Below are positions 7,318 through 15,423 of a stretch of 39,394 nt of DNA, piece by piece. Both the position numbers and the translations under genes were made by a program. Position 1 is the first letter of the stretch. Each line of letters starts with the position of its first letter. Under the pieces are notes generated by a model. That model was not told the origin of the DNA and did not search any database. It saw only the letters and a program-made list of their open reading frames with translations. The stretch is from positions 1 to 39,394 of the forward strand of contig CAJXMG010000026.1 of the NCBI GenBank assembly GCA_913056395.1, given 5' to 3'. Source of the stretch: an uncultured bacterium (GTDB lineage Bacteria; Planctomycetota; UBA8108; UBA1146).

Positions 7318-8391
7318 TTGCTTCGCCCGCACCTTTCCAAGTTTTTATGGATCTTCTTTCTGATCCAGCTTTGTGCCGGTCCTTCTCTATGGGCCCAGGG
7401 CTGACCTGCCTGAACCAATCCGGGTGCCCCTGATCCGGGCGCCCTGGGATCCGGTCTGGGTTCCATGTCACAGGGTTCAGGTTCGATTCAGACGCGTCTC
7501 TCCATTAGCCGGGGATTCGGCTTTGATGGCACCCATTACGAAGACACGGGCATCGATGAATTCGGCAACACCATATCCGTGCCGGGTCACGTCCACGATG
7601 TCACCCTCGATCTCTTCCGCGTGGTGATGCAGTTTGACTACGTTATCGACGATCCATGGAGTATTCGCGCTCGCCTTCCACTGGAGAGAAGAACCCGAAC
7701 ATCTTCCATTTCACAGATCGATCCGGCGGCAACACCGGAACAGATCGAGGCGATGGAGCGAAATCTGCAGATCCATCACCCTTCAGAAATTCTGACAGGC
7801 TTCGGAGATCTGGAATTGCTCGTCGGTCATCAGTTCCGTGATTTCGGGGTCGAGATGGGCAGCCTGTCCATCGCATTGGGTTCGACACTGCCCACGGGCA
7901 AGACAGAAGACAATCCCTATGAATTGGGAGATGCAGGGGAGCGCCATGAACACATCCAGTTTGGCAGTGGCACCTTTGATCCCATCCTCGAGTTTTCCTA
8001 CGTTCGCCCCTTTGGTGAGTCGAGTGTCTTTAGCCTTTATGGCCAGGGGCGATTCCCTACTTCCACCAGCAGTAAGGGCTACAAGGGGTCGCAGTTGATC
8101 CAGGGTGGCATGGGTGTCGTGACGGCTCTGGGCGAGGTGGGTCCCTGGGAACATCTGAACGGGGTTCTGGGCCTGTTTATGCAGGATATGGGTCGAGCAT
8201 ATTGGGAGGGGGAAGAAGACCCGAATACGGGTTTTCAGAACCTTTCCCTGCAGTTGGGAATCAACTGGCGTGACGAAATGATGAGAAGTTGGAATCTGTC
8301 TCTGATCCTGCCGCTGTCTGTCGATACTTCATCTGGCCCTGAGGGCACCTATGATCCCGGGCCGGTGATCAATCTGGCGATTGGTTTTTGA
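7318..8391 (+). CDS. Outer-membrane beta-barrel-like protein with two in-frame UGA codons after the signal peptide
   Basis: The usual gene call starts at ATG 7465 (308 aa) and lacks a signal peptide, although the protein looks like an outer-membrane barrel: alternating amphipathic strands and a terminal phenylalanine (NLAIGF). Extending the same frame upstream gives a Gly/Pro/Ser linker, then TGA at 7408-7410 and 7402-7404, then a signal peptide (MLRPHLSKFLWIFFLIQLCA followed by GPSLWAQG). That segment starts at TTG 7318, four bases after the strong site GAGGAGG (7307-7313). The interruptions are codons 29 and 31. The gene itself also ends with TGA, so UGA cannot be sense everywhere. The barrel resembles DUF3187/transporter-like barrels, which is tentative. 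Its last 23 bases overlap the convergent MaoC-like gene. Confidence 0.65.
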
Positions 8392-9505
8392 CGGCGGCAT
8401 CCATCCGTGGCCGAATCAGTGTGCGTACGGACTGAAGCACGATTTTTTCCAGCAGTTCAGGAGATTCCTGAGCGCAGATTTCCTCTATTTCATTTCGTGA
8501 GCGCTGCTTCTCCTTGAGAAGGCGTTTAGGAAGTCTGTTTCCGGATCCGAAGTCTTCTGGGGCGATATTTTTAAGCCCGAGTGTTTTGACCCTGACCGCT
8601 TCCAGGTGGTTGTCGATGGGGTCGACAGAAAGAATCCGGCTAATGGCACTGACCTGATCTCCAGGCGAAACAGGATGAAGATGGGAGCAGTGAAGGACTG
8701 CTTCATCGAGAACCTGCAGGAAGTCCCGATTGCTGATGGCGGAAACCAGTGAGTAAACCAGTCCCCCGGAGATGATCAATCCTCCCTTGCCGTATCGGTC
8801 GGCATCCCAGTGAATCGGGTGGGATTCCTGAAGCATCGTCGAAACCGACAAATTTTCTGACCAGGAGATGGGACGTTGGGAGCGGTGGTGGAAGACATCA
8901 CCACGAACAAGATGAAGCTGTGGGGCCTCGGGGAACGCAGCAAGGTCTTTGTAGCGTTGGGTGAAAAACTCTGCGGCCTGTTGAAAGTATTGGTCAGCGT
9001 GGAATCGTGGGGTCGGTTCCGGTTTAGTTTTGATTTCGCTCAGTGGATCAAAGTAATAACGCATCTGAAGCGAGTAGATGCGCTCATTTCTTTGGTTCAC
9101 CAGAATGTGGGTCATCGAAAGAACACTGGCGTCACCGCGACTGGTATTTCTGATCTCCTCCACCCTGGAGTAGCTTTTCAGGGTATCGCCGGCATAGACG
9201 GATTTTTCCTGTCGGGCATTTTCAAACTCCAGTTGGTATCGACACTGGTCAGAGAAAGGGTCCAGAGCAAAACTCAGCGACATGTTCAGGAGAAGATCAG
9301 GGGGGAACGGAATCTCTGAAAAACCACAGGCTTTGGAGTATTCGAGACTGGTGTGAATCCTTTGGGAAATTGGGAAGATGGAAGACCAGCGGCTTCGCCA
9401 TTGATCTTCGACAGTGATCTCGTGTGGGCTTTCCAAGATCAATCCTGGCCATGCATGGTTCAGGTCAAATACGGGCGAAGCTGTATAGGTCAAAAAAGGC
9501 TCCAT
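8369..9505 (-). CDS. MaoC/Htd2-type double hotdog acyl-CoA hydratase paralogue (second copy)
   Basis: This protein of about 378 residues aligns along its whole length with the next gene upstream in the operon (shared ILESPHE, ENARQE, NTSRGDASV, TLGLKN). The C-terminal half carries ESHPIHWD...Y...GG, the hotdog hydratase catalytic region in the variant seen in Htd2/mesaconyl-CoA hydratase-like proteins (usually N.HxIHxD). Members add water to, or remove it from, acyl-CoA double bonds. Here the first position is Glu, whereas the sister has Asn, so the two may differ in activity. The frame runs back to 9595, but ATG 9505 lines up with the sister's N-terminus; its ribosome site is poor. It shares the strand and probably the transcript with the lyase gene. 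The convergent barrel gene overlaps its last 23 bases. Confidence 0.7.
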   Translation of the reverse strand: MEPFLTYTASPVFDLNHAWPGLILESPHEITVEDQWRSRWSSIFPISQRIHTSLEYSKACGFSEIPFPPDLLLNMSLSFALDPFSDQCRYQLEFENARQEKSVYAGDTLKSYSRVEEIRNTSRGDASVLSMTHILVNQRNERIYSLQMRYYFDPLSEIKTKPEPTPRFHADQYFQQAAEFFTQRYKDLAAFPEAPQLHLVRGDVFHHRSQRPISWSENLSVSTMLQESHPIHWDADRYGKGGLIISGGLVYSLVSAISNRDFLQVLDEAVLHCSHLHPVSPGDQVSAISRILSVDPIDNHLEAVRVKTLGLKNIAPEDFGSGNRLPKRLLKEKQRSRNEIEEICAQESPELLEKIVLQSVRTLIRPRMDAAVKNQSPD

Positions 9506-9596
9506 TGCATTGGGCGGCCCCAAGTCACTGATTTTTTTCTCAACGCACGCCCTCCTCTTTAAGTTCCCCGATCCCCTATGGTCTAAACACTGCACT

Positions 9597-10691
9597 TTAT
9601 ATGGGTCGTAAGAGAGATCGGGTGGCTTGCATGGCTATCCTGCCTGCAAGAACAGGGCACCGGTCCCTACAAATAGCTTCGATTTCTGAAGGTCTGAGCT
9701 GCTCAAGAGAAAGAAGTTCAGCCGGAATATCGACCCCAGAGAGTTCTCTTCCCACATCGACATTTTTCAGCCCGAGAGTTTTCACAGTAATCCGCTCCAG
9801 CTTCTCTGAGATTTGTTCTGATTCGATGATTGTTGAGATGGCACCCAAGCCATCTTCGGGTGTCACCGTGTTGATGTGGGAAGAGTGAACCAGGGTGTCA
9901 TCCAAAATTTGCCTCAGTTCACGATCAGCCGCCGCAAAAACCAGCGATTGCACAAAGCCGCCACAAACAACAATTCCGTCACGGCCATAATGGGTTGAAT
10001 CCCAGTGCACCGGATGGGTGTTTCGATAGGTTGTCGACAAAGCCAGATTTTCTGACCAACCCAAGGGTCTCACCATGGGATGAAGGATCAGTGATCCGGG
10101 TTTCAGTGGATGGGTTTGAGCAGAAGGAAAAGTTGTCACTTCGCTGTAGTGGTCAATCAGCGAGGTTGCAGATCCCTCAAAAAATCGTGAACGATCGTTT
10201 GAAACAGGTTCAGCTGTGCTCTTTGCCGAGACGGGCAATGGATCGTAGTAGGATCTCTTCTTCAGAGAGAAGACTCTTTTATCTCTCTGATTGATCAGGA
10301 TGTGAGTGGAGTGGATAACGCTGGCGTCCCCACGGGAAGTGTTCGCCATGCCATCGATTCTTGTGAAACTTCTCAGGGTGTCCCCGCAATAAACCGGTAC
10401 TTCCTGTCGAGCATTTTCCAAGCCCAGGTGAAGTCGACAGCTTTGGGAAAACGGTTCAACGGAAAAACACAGGGTCATATTGAGAAGCATTGCCTGAGGA
10501 ATGGGGATCGAATTGAACCCGCACCGGGCTGCATATTCTGAGCTGGTATGCAGATGATTGGACGTCGGAAAGACCGATTGCCACTGCATGCGCCACGATT
10601 CATCGATGGTGACTTCATGGGGGCTTTCCAGAATCTGGCCCGGAGCAGCTGTATTCAAATCCAGTCCGTAGCGCGGCAATTCTCCGATCAT
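9597..10691 (-). CDS. MaoC/Htd2-type double hotdog acyl-CoA hydratase (mesaconyl-CoA hydratase-like)
   Basis: This 364-residue protein has two hotdog-like halves. The C-terminal one contains NTHPVHWDSTHYGRDGIVV and then a Gly-Gly pair, matching the N.HxIHxD region of Htd2/mesaconyl-CoA hydratase-type MaoC proteins. The expected reaction is reversible hydration of an enoyl-CoA-type thioester such as mesaconyl-CoA. The start ATG shares its A with the stop of the lyase gene (TGATG), and GGAGG lies seven bases upstream, so translation is coupled. Pairing with a CitE/HpcH lyase is the arrangement expected for making or cleaving beta-methylmalyl-CoA-like compounds, but the exact substrate is inference. 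The next gene downstream is a diverged tandem copy. Confidence 0.78.
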   Translation of the reverse strand: MIGELPRYGLDLNTAAPGQILESPHEVTIDESWRMQWQSVFPTSNHLHTSSEYAARCGFNSIPIPQAMLLNMTLCFSVEPFSQSCRLHLGLENARQEVPVYCGDTLRSFTRIDGMANTSRGDASVIHSTHILINQRDKRVFSLKKRSYYDPLPVSAKSTAEPVSNDRSRFFEGSATSLIDHYSEVTTFPSAQTHPLKPGSLILHPMVRPLGWSENLALSTTYRNTHPVHWDSTHYGRDGIVVCGGFVQSLVFAAADRELRQILDDTLVHSSHINTVTPEDGLGAISTIIESEQISEKLERITVKTLGLKNVDVGRELSGVDIPAELLSLEQLRPSEIEAICRDRCPVLAGRIAMQATRSLLRPI

Positions 10692-11584
10692 CAGGCGACC
10701 TCCACTTTTTCCAAGGCAGCCTGAGAAAGGATGCGTTGGGCGATTTTTACCATTGGTGGACCCACCATTTCGCCGTCCAGCATGGCGATACTCCCTTGCT
10801 CCTTCACTGCGGCGATGACTCTTCTGGCGTGCTCAATTTCTTCAGCAGTTAAGGAATAGATTTCCAATGCCCACTGCGCTTGTTTGGGTGTCAGGGCCAG
10901 GCAGCCATCAAAACCCATTTTTTTCATGCGCCCGTTTTGATCTTTGAAACCATCTTTATCTTCGAGATCCAGATAGACGGTAGAGACCGCTGAGATCTGA
11001 CAGGATCGGGCCACCTGCAAAACGGTTTGTTGTGTATTTTGATAGCACTCTTCACTGAGCTCGGAGTGCATTTCGACGCAGTAGTCGACGTGTCCGAATG
11101 CCAGAGCAGCGACTCTTTCTGAACTGCGTGCAATTTCTTGCAGAGACAGAACAGCACCGGGTCTCTCAATCAGGGGAATTACTGAAATTTTGCCTGGGGG
11201 AAGTCCCAGCGTGGACTCCCTCCTCTGAATCAGATCCACTCCATGTTTCACTTCTGCAGCGCTCTGGACCATGGGAATCATGATGCCATCCAGATCCTTG
11301 TGCAGGCATTCGATGACATCGGAGTGCATCTCTTCAGGCTGGTCGGGGCCATTGATTCGCAGGATCACTTTTCGGTCCTGAAACAGACCCATGTGGAACA
11401 TGCGGCGAACGCGGTGTCTTTGCGTGGATTTCTGGTCGTTGGGAATGCTGTCTTCCAGATCGAGGATCAAGGTGACCCCTGCGGGAATGGAGCGGATCTT
11501 CTCCGGGGATGCCGTGGATTTGACAAACATCAGCGCACGGAAGTGCTGAGGTCCCAGATTGTGGGTAGGGATTTGTGAAGCCAC
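10691..11584 (-). CDS. HpcH/HpaI aldolase family CoA ester lyase (CitE/malyl-CoA lyase-like)
   Basis: This 297-residue protein has the CitE-type barrel: LILDLEDSIP near residue 40, an arginine in ILRING, IPLIERPGAVLSL with the metal-ligand glutamate, AFGHVDYCVEM in place of GxEDl, and the closing DGEMVGPPMVKIAQ segment. Such enzymes reversibly cleave (S)-malyl-CoA, beta-methylmalyl-CoA or citryl-CoA type esters in a Mg2+-dependent reaction. The start is GTG 11584, six bases after AGGAGG. That ribosome site sits inside one arm of a perfect 14-bp hairpin (11587-11627), suggesting translation control. The stop overlaps the next gene's ATG (TGATG), so lyase and hydratase should be made together. 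The substrate is not determined. Confidence 0.82.
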   Translation of the reverse strand: MASQIPTHNLGPQHFRALMFVKSTASPEKIRSIPAGVTLILDLEDSIPNDQKSTQRHRVRRMFHMGLFQDRKVILRINGPDQPEEMHSDVIECLHKDLDGIMIPMVQSAAEVKHGVDLIQRRESTLGLPPGKISVIPLIERPGAVLSLQEIARSSERVAALAFGHVDYCVEMHSELSEECYQNTQQTVLQVARSCQISAVSTVYLDLEDKDGFKDQNGRMKKMGFDGCLALTPKQAQWALEIYSLTAEEIEHARRVIAAVKEQGSIAMLDGEMVGPPMVKIAQRILSQAALEKVEVA

Positions 11585-11586
11585 GA

Positions 11587-11627
11587 CGATCCTCCTGAGT
11601 TTCTCATCGGGATACTCAGGAGGATCG
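11587..11627 (-). promoter_or_regulatory. Perfect hairpin covering the Shine-Dalgarno of the lyase gene
   Basis: Bases 11587-11600 and 11614-11627 are exact inverted copies (CGATCCTCCTGAGT and ACTCAGGAGGATCG, 13-base loop). On the minus-strand mRNA the 3' arm contains AGGAGG, six bases before the GTG start, and the 5' arm contains CCTCCT, which would pair with it. When folded, the ribosome site is fully masked. No U-run follows, so it is not a normal terminator. It could be a thermosensor, a protein-binding or ligand-dependent switch, or a palindromic operator in DNA. Confidence 0.65.
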
Positions 11628-11655
11628 GACTGCTGATTTCAAAAAAACCTGAAAA

Positions 11656-13032
11656 TCAGGGGCAGGGGGGAGAATCACACCCCAGAGGGTCAAATGTGGG
11701 GTCTGGGCCGCATGTTCCGAACGGATCTGCCGGGGCAGATCCACCAGAGAAGAGGTAGCTGAGCAGGAAGATGGTATCGGCAATGTTGAAAGCCCCATCG
11801 TCGTTGGTATCGCCCGCATCTTCGCAATCGAGAGGCCCTGCACCGCTGAAGAGGGATTCCAACTGAGTGATTCCATCGGAGAGATCGATGGAACCGTCCA
11901 GATTGACGTCTCCGCGAATGAAGTTTTTCACGATAGGCGACATCATCAGAACGCTGTCTTCCTGACAGACACCCCCGGTGCCGAATCCTGTGAAATCGAT
12001 TTCATTGTTGACTCCCAGAGTGTTGTCAAATCGAAGCCAGCTGGAGACGCAGGCAGAGGGTGAAACCGCTGATGGAATCGTCGAATAGGTCGCTTCGACG
12101 GCGATGAGGCCACCGTTGAAGGGGACCACATCGATTCCAGCGGTGTCGACGGTCATGTCGATGGTCCAACCATTGTCGAGAATCTCGACCAAAACCAGGT
12201 CGGGTCCGGCACCACCATTGGATTCGGCGAACTGTCCGGAAGGGATGACGCTGTCGACCTGAAAAAGGTTGCCGTCGTGGGAGACCGCCATCGAAAGGCC
12301 ATCCAACTCGAATGAGGGCACAAGGCCTGCAAGAATCACGGGTTCGATGGAGATGCTGCCGATTCCACTGCCCCCATCGTAGGTGCCGGCGGAGAAGGGC
12401 ATACGGTAAATCGCCATGGGATCAACGACGCCATTAAACATGAAGGTGTCAAATGTGTAGGGGGGAGTGGCGACCGATTCACTCAGGATCATATTCGAAT
12501 AGGTCGATCCGCCAGGGTCACAAAAGGTCAGATCTGTCCAGAAGGATCCTGTGGGGACCCATGCATAGTCTACTGAGTAGATGTGCAGGTCTTCGTCTGC
12601 AGGGAGCGTCAACGCCAGGGTCGAATCGAGAATTGTCTCAACCGTGAATCCGTTGGAAAATGGGGTAATGGCCTCGAACTCCGGTGGCGCAGGCAGATTC
12701 GTGACAGCGCTTCCGTAATACAGGTCGTTCCACTCCACCTCTGTTTCTTCATGACAGATCGTGATGATCCAACCGTTTACAGGGCCACCGTGTTGGGTGT
12801 CGAGCAACACATCAACAGTGGGCAGTGGCGGAAATGGATGTTCCATCTTCAGCAGATAGACGTCACTGGCTGAAGCAGTGCTGCAAAACGTCCCCAGACA
12901 CAGGAGCCATGCTGTCACGGCCCAGGCCAGCGGATGGGTTTTGGCGATTCTGGTTTGGTTCATCGAGGTTTGGTTCATCGAGGTTTGATCTATCGAGGGG
13001 CTTTTCTGCGTGTGATTCAGTGTTTGAACCAT
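11656..13032 (-). CDS. Secreted protein with cohesin-like modules and dockerin-type repeats
   Basis: This 458-residue secreted protein begins with a hydrophilic extension built from three five-residue repeats (SIDQT, SMNQT, SMNQT; residues 13-27). A signal peptide follows (PLAWAVTAWLLCLGTFCSTA, then SAS). The middle is beta-rich with paired cysteines and resembles cohesin-like modules of planctomycete exported proteins. The end (from NFIRGDVNLDGSIDLSDG) carries two EF-hand-like calcium loops, DVNLDGSIDLSD and DTNDDGAFNIAD, each followed by a LxxLFSG helix: a dockerin pair. These modules may hold proteins together outside the cell. ATG 13032 has GGAG five bases before it. Unusually, the signal peptide begins some 35 residues in; an internal start (the Met beginning MNQTR) is possible. 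Confidence 0.72.
   Translation of the reverse strand: MVQTLNHTQKSPSIDQTSMNQTSMNQTRIAKTHPLAWAVTAWLLCLGTFCSTASASDVYLLKMEHPFPPLPTVDVLLDTQHGGPVNGWIITICHEETEVEWNDLYYGSAVTNLPAPPEFEAITPFSNGFTVETILDSTLALTLPADEDLHIYSVDYAWVPTGSFWTDLTFCDPGGSTYSNMILSESVATPPYTFDTFMFNGVVDPMAIYRMPFSAGTYDGGSGIGSISIEPVILAGLVPSFELDGLSMAVSHDGNLFQVDSVIPSGQFAESNGGAGPDLVLVEILDNGWTIDMTVDTAGIDVVPFNGGLIAVEATYSTIPSAVSPSACVSSWLRFDNTLGVNNEIDFTGFGTGGVCQEDSVLMMSPIVKNFIRGDVNLDGSIDLSDGITQLESLFSGAGPLDCEDAGDTNDDGAFNIADTIFLLSYLFSGGSAPADPFGTCGPDPTFDPLGCDSPPCP
12955..12999. repeat. Three tandem 15-bp repeats
   Basis: Two exact copies of TTTGGTTCATCGAGG are followed by a third copy differing at two bases. They encode the S-M-N-Q-T type repeats before the signal peptide of the dockerin protein. 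Because the unit is a multiple of three, copy-number change would keep the frame. Confidence 0.85.
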
Positions 13033-13107
13033 AACGGCTCCATCCAGCGAGCCGACTGGCGAACACTATTCCTGATTATACAAAGCAATATCAAAGAAGA
13101 GAACCCT

Positions 13108-13680
13108 CTACCCGGCGTCAGAGGATTGCCCATCTTTCCAAATCAGAAAAGATTTGAGAGTTCCAAATGCAAACAGGGCAATGATCAGTGCAAAAATGCC
13201 CATGAATGCAGTGTAGAAAAGAAAGTTCCCGAAATCAGAATCTTCATCACCGGGAACCAACAGGGATTTTTGTGGATCGTCCCGGTGGTGATAAACGAGA
13301 ACTTCCTCGCCAACCTGGAAGTCGCGAAGAAAACGGGTGACGGTACTTTTCGGTTGGTTCTCCTGAATCAACTCCACCAGATCATTTTCATAGGTATCGC
13401 CATTGACGACATATCGATAACTGATCTGCGGGTAGTACCTCCGCATGCTTTTTTCGTTTCTGGAGAATCCGACTTCGGAAGTGAGTACTTCGCCGGTGAC
13501 GAAAGGCCAGCGGTAGGATTCCTGATAGCTCATTCCATCGAGATACCAAAAATTAAAACCTGCGAGCCACGCAGATGAGATCAGCAATATAAAGATGATC
13601 TGCGCGATCAAACCCCCTGTGGTCTGAATCTTTGCAGTGCCCAGTGGCTCTTCCTGGTTTTCATGTTCCTGATTTTCCAT
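13108..13680 (-). CDS. DUF3592 membrane protein
   Basis: This protein of about 190 residues has one membrane span near residues 24-45 and another near 155-178, enclosing a soluble domain. Conserved DUF3592 features are WPFVTGEVLTSEV, YYPQISYRYVVNGDTYEND, and VGEEVLVYHHRDDPQKSLL. Their role is unknown. A second, shorter member (15508-15993) lies beyond the methyltransferase fusion, so two paralogues flank that gene. The frame can start at TTG 13692, but ATG 13680 is the more ordinary choice; neither has a strong ribosome site. Confidence 0.85.
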   Translation of the reverse strand: MENQEHENQEEPLGTAKIQTTGGLIAQIIFILLISSAWLAGFNFWYLDGMSYQESYRWPFVTGEVLTSEVGFSRNEKSMRRYYPQISYRYVVNGDTYENDLVELIQENQPKSTVTRFLRDFQVGEEVLVYHHRDDPQKSLLVPGDEDSDFGNFLFYTAFMGIFALIIALFAFGTLKSFLIWKDGQSSDAG

Positions 13681-13963
13681 GGGCCCATTCAAGCAAGAGC
13701 AGGATGAAAAACCAAGTAGAGAATTCCTGGTTGTAACAGCAATTTCTGTAGAAGCGTTCCACGAGAGCCGGGTTGGTTTACAACGCCAAATCTGGCTGAA
13801 GTTGAGATTTTTCGGGTCCGAAAGATGTCAGATTCCGCATTTCAATCACATGGCATTTTGGGGAGGGCCTGCCGATACGCATGTCCCTGTCCGCAATTTT
13901 TTACCAGAACCACTGCGCGATGGAGCTTCAGGCTTCTTCGCTTCATTGTGACAGGAAATACCC

Positions 13964-15412
13964 ATGGCAGTTTTTGAAATGGTGGAGTTTTTGGAGGGAC
14001 TCACGGATCAGGACCGAGATTGGATTCTGAATTCAGGGGTTGAGCGTCAGGTCATCACCAATACCCAGATCATCGAACAGGGTGAAAAACTGGAGAAAGT
14101 TTTCGTCGTTCTGGACGGTGTTCTGTCGGTCTACACGAAGGAGTGCCCCCAGCACGACCTGGCACTTGTCGGATTGGGTGAGTTTGTTGGTGAGTTGTCT
14201 TTCATTGAGGGAAGAGCAGCGACTGCCAGTGTGCGGGCGAAGGAAAACAGCCTGTTGCTGGAAATCCCTTCTGATCAATTGACGCAAAAACTGCAGTCGG
14301 ATGACTCCTTCTCTGCGAGATTTCATGTCGCCATCGCAAAATTGATGGCGCAGAGACTGAGAAACAATGCTCGTCAGCTTCAGCCCAAACAGGCAGAGGA
14401 TCATCCTCAGGATCTCGAAGTGACCCAGGTGTTGACCACCGCCCTGAACCGCTTCAAAGCCCTGTTTTTGCAGGCAGAGGAGATGGAGCGAACCCGTAAA
14501 GGGGGGCTGACAGAAGAACTTTCCACCGAGTTTCTGGAGCATATGAAGCATCTCGAAGGGCTCATCAACGATCTGATTGGTTCAGAGAGCGAGCTCAGTT
14601 CAGTTCGCTGTGAGCAACTGGGAAGAGAGTTGATGAAGGAGATGTTGCCCTACCTCTTCTTCTCAAGGATCGCGGAACGCTCCTACTCCAAGCCGCGGGG
14701 CTACGCCGGTGATTTCATGACCATCGAATGGATCTACCAGAATAAACCCGAAGGACAGGGTCCGCTCGGGGCTCTGATGGATCAGGCTTTCCTCGACCTG
14801 AGTTGTGGACAGGCGGTTCGAAACAGGCGCGGATTGATCACGGAGCAGATTGAGAGAGCGTGCCAGCTCAGGCCCGAAGGACCGATTGAAATTACCAGCC
14901 TCGCCTGTGGGCCGGCCCGGGAGGTTTACGATCACTATCAAGCCCACGGGATAGAGTCGAGAGTCAACAGCCATCTGATTGATATCGATGAACAGGCGTT
15001 GGAGTTTGTCGGTCAATGGCGTGGAGAGATGGGTCTGGAATCCAAAATCGATTTGCAGAGACTCAATCTCGTTTATCTGTCTCTGGGCCGCGGGCAGCTC
15101 GATGTTCCCCCACAAGACCTCATTTACAGCATCGGTTTGATCGATTACTTCAGCGACGAGTTCGTCGTGCGATTCCTGAACTACATTCATGGCCTTCTGC
15201 GTCCAGGTGGAAGAGTGGTTCTCGGAAACTTCCATACTTCCAACCGATCCAGGGCGCTGATGGATCACCTGCTCGACTGGAAGCTGATTCACAGGGATGA
15301 GGCGGACATGAACCGGATCTTCAGAGAGTCAAAGTTTGGCCGGGATTGCACGGAGATCCTCTATGAAGAGCAGAAACTGAACCTCTTCGCCTGTTGTGAG
15401 AGGGATCACTGA
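13964..15412 (+). CDS. Cyclic-nucleotide-binding domain fused to a class I SAM methyltransferase
   Basis: This 482-residue protein has an N-terminal CRP-type cNMP-binding domain (about residues 5-135). The phosphate-binding cassette GEFVGELSFIEGRAATA keeps the key Glu77 and Arg84. A helical linker leads to a Rossmann methyltransferase (about 235-480) with the conserved KPRGYAGDF (243-251), motif I TSLACGPARE (311-320), an acidic LIDID after strand 2, and DLIYSIGLIDYFSD. The RGYAGD type is often annotated as related to 3-hydroxypalmitic-acid methyl ester synthesis (PhcB-like), a signalling-lipid methylation; that link is family knowledge, not shown here. cNMP binding probably gates the enzyme. 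AGGAAA lies a few bases before the ATG. DUF3592 genes flank it. Confidence 0.85.
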   Translation: MAVFEMVEFLEGLTDQDRDWILNSGVERQVITNTQIIEQGEKLEKVFVVLDGVLSVYTKECPQHDLALVGLGEFVGELSFIEGRAATASVRAKENSLLLEIPSDQLTQKLQSDDSFSARFHVAIAKLMAQRLRNNARQLQPKQAEDHPQDLEVTQVLTTALNRFKALFLQAEEMERTRKGGLTEELSTEFLEHMKHLEGLINDLIGSESELSSVRCEQLGRELMKEMLPYLFFSRIAERSYSKPRGYAGDFMTIEWIYQNKPEGQGPLGALMDQAFLDLSCGQAVRNRRGLITEQIERACQLRPEGPIEITSLACGPAREVYDHYQAHGIESRVNSHLIDIDEQALEFVGQWRGEMGLESKIDLQRLNLVYLSLGRGQLDVPPQDLIYSIGLIDYFSDEFVVRFLNYIHGLLRPGGRVVLGNFHTSNRSRALMDHLLDWKLIHRDEADMNRIFRESKFGRDCTEILYEEQKLNLFACCERDH

Positions 15413-15423
15413 AGCAACAGATG

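Noticed and set aside
2120-8391. Genome-wide reassignment of UGA to an amino acid
   Set aside because: UGA is the evident stop of the metallopeptidase (1420-1422), the barrel gene (8389-8391) and the methyltransferase (15410-15412).
11628-11655. Strong terminator after the dockerin gene
   Set aside because: Only a four-base stem precedes the U-run; it is too weak to list as a feature.
12949-12999. Possible CRISPR array
   Set aside because: The 15-bp repeats are directly adjacent without spacers and lie inside a coding frame.
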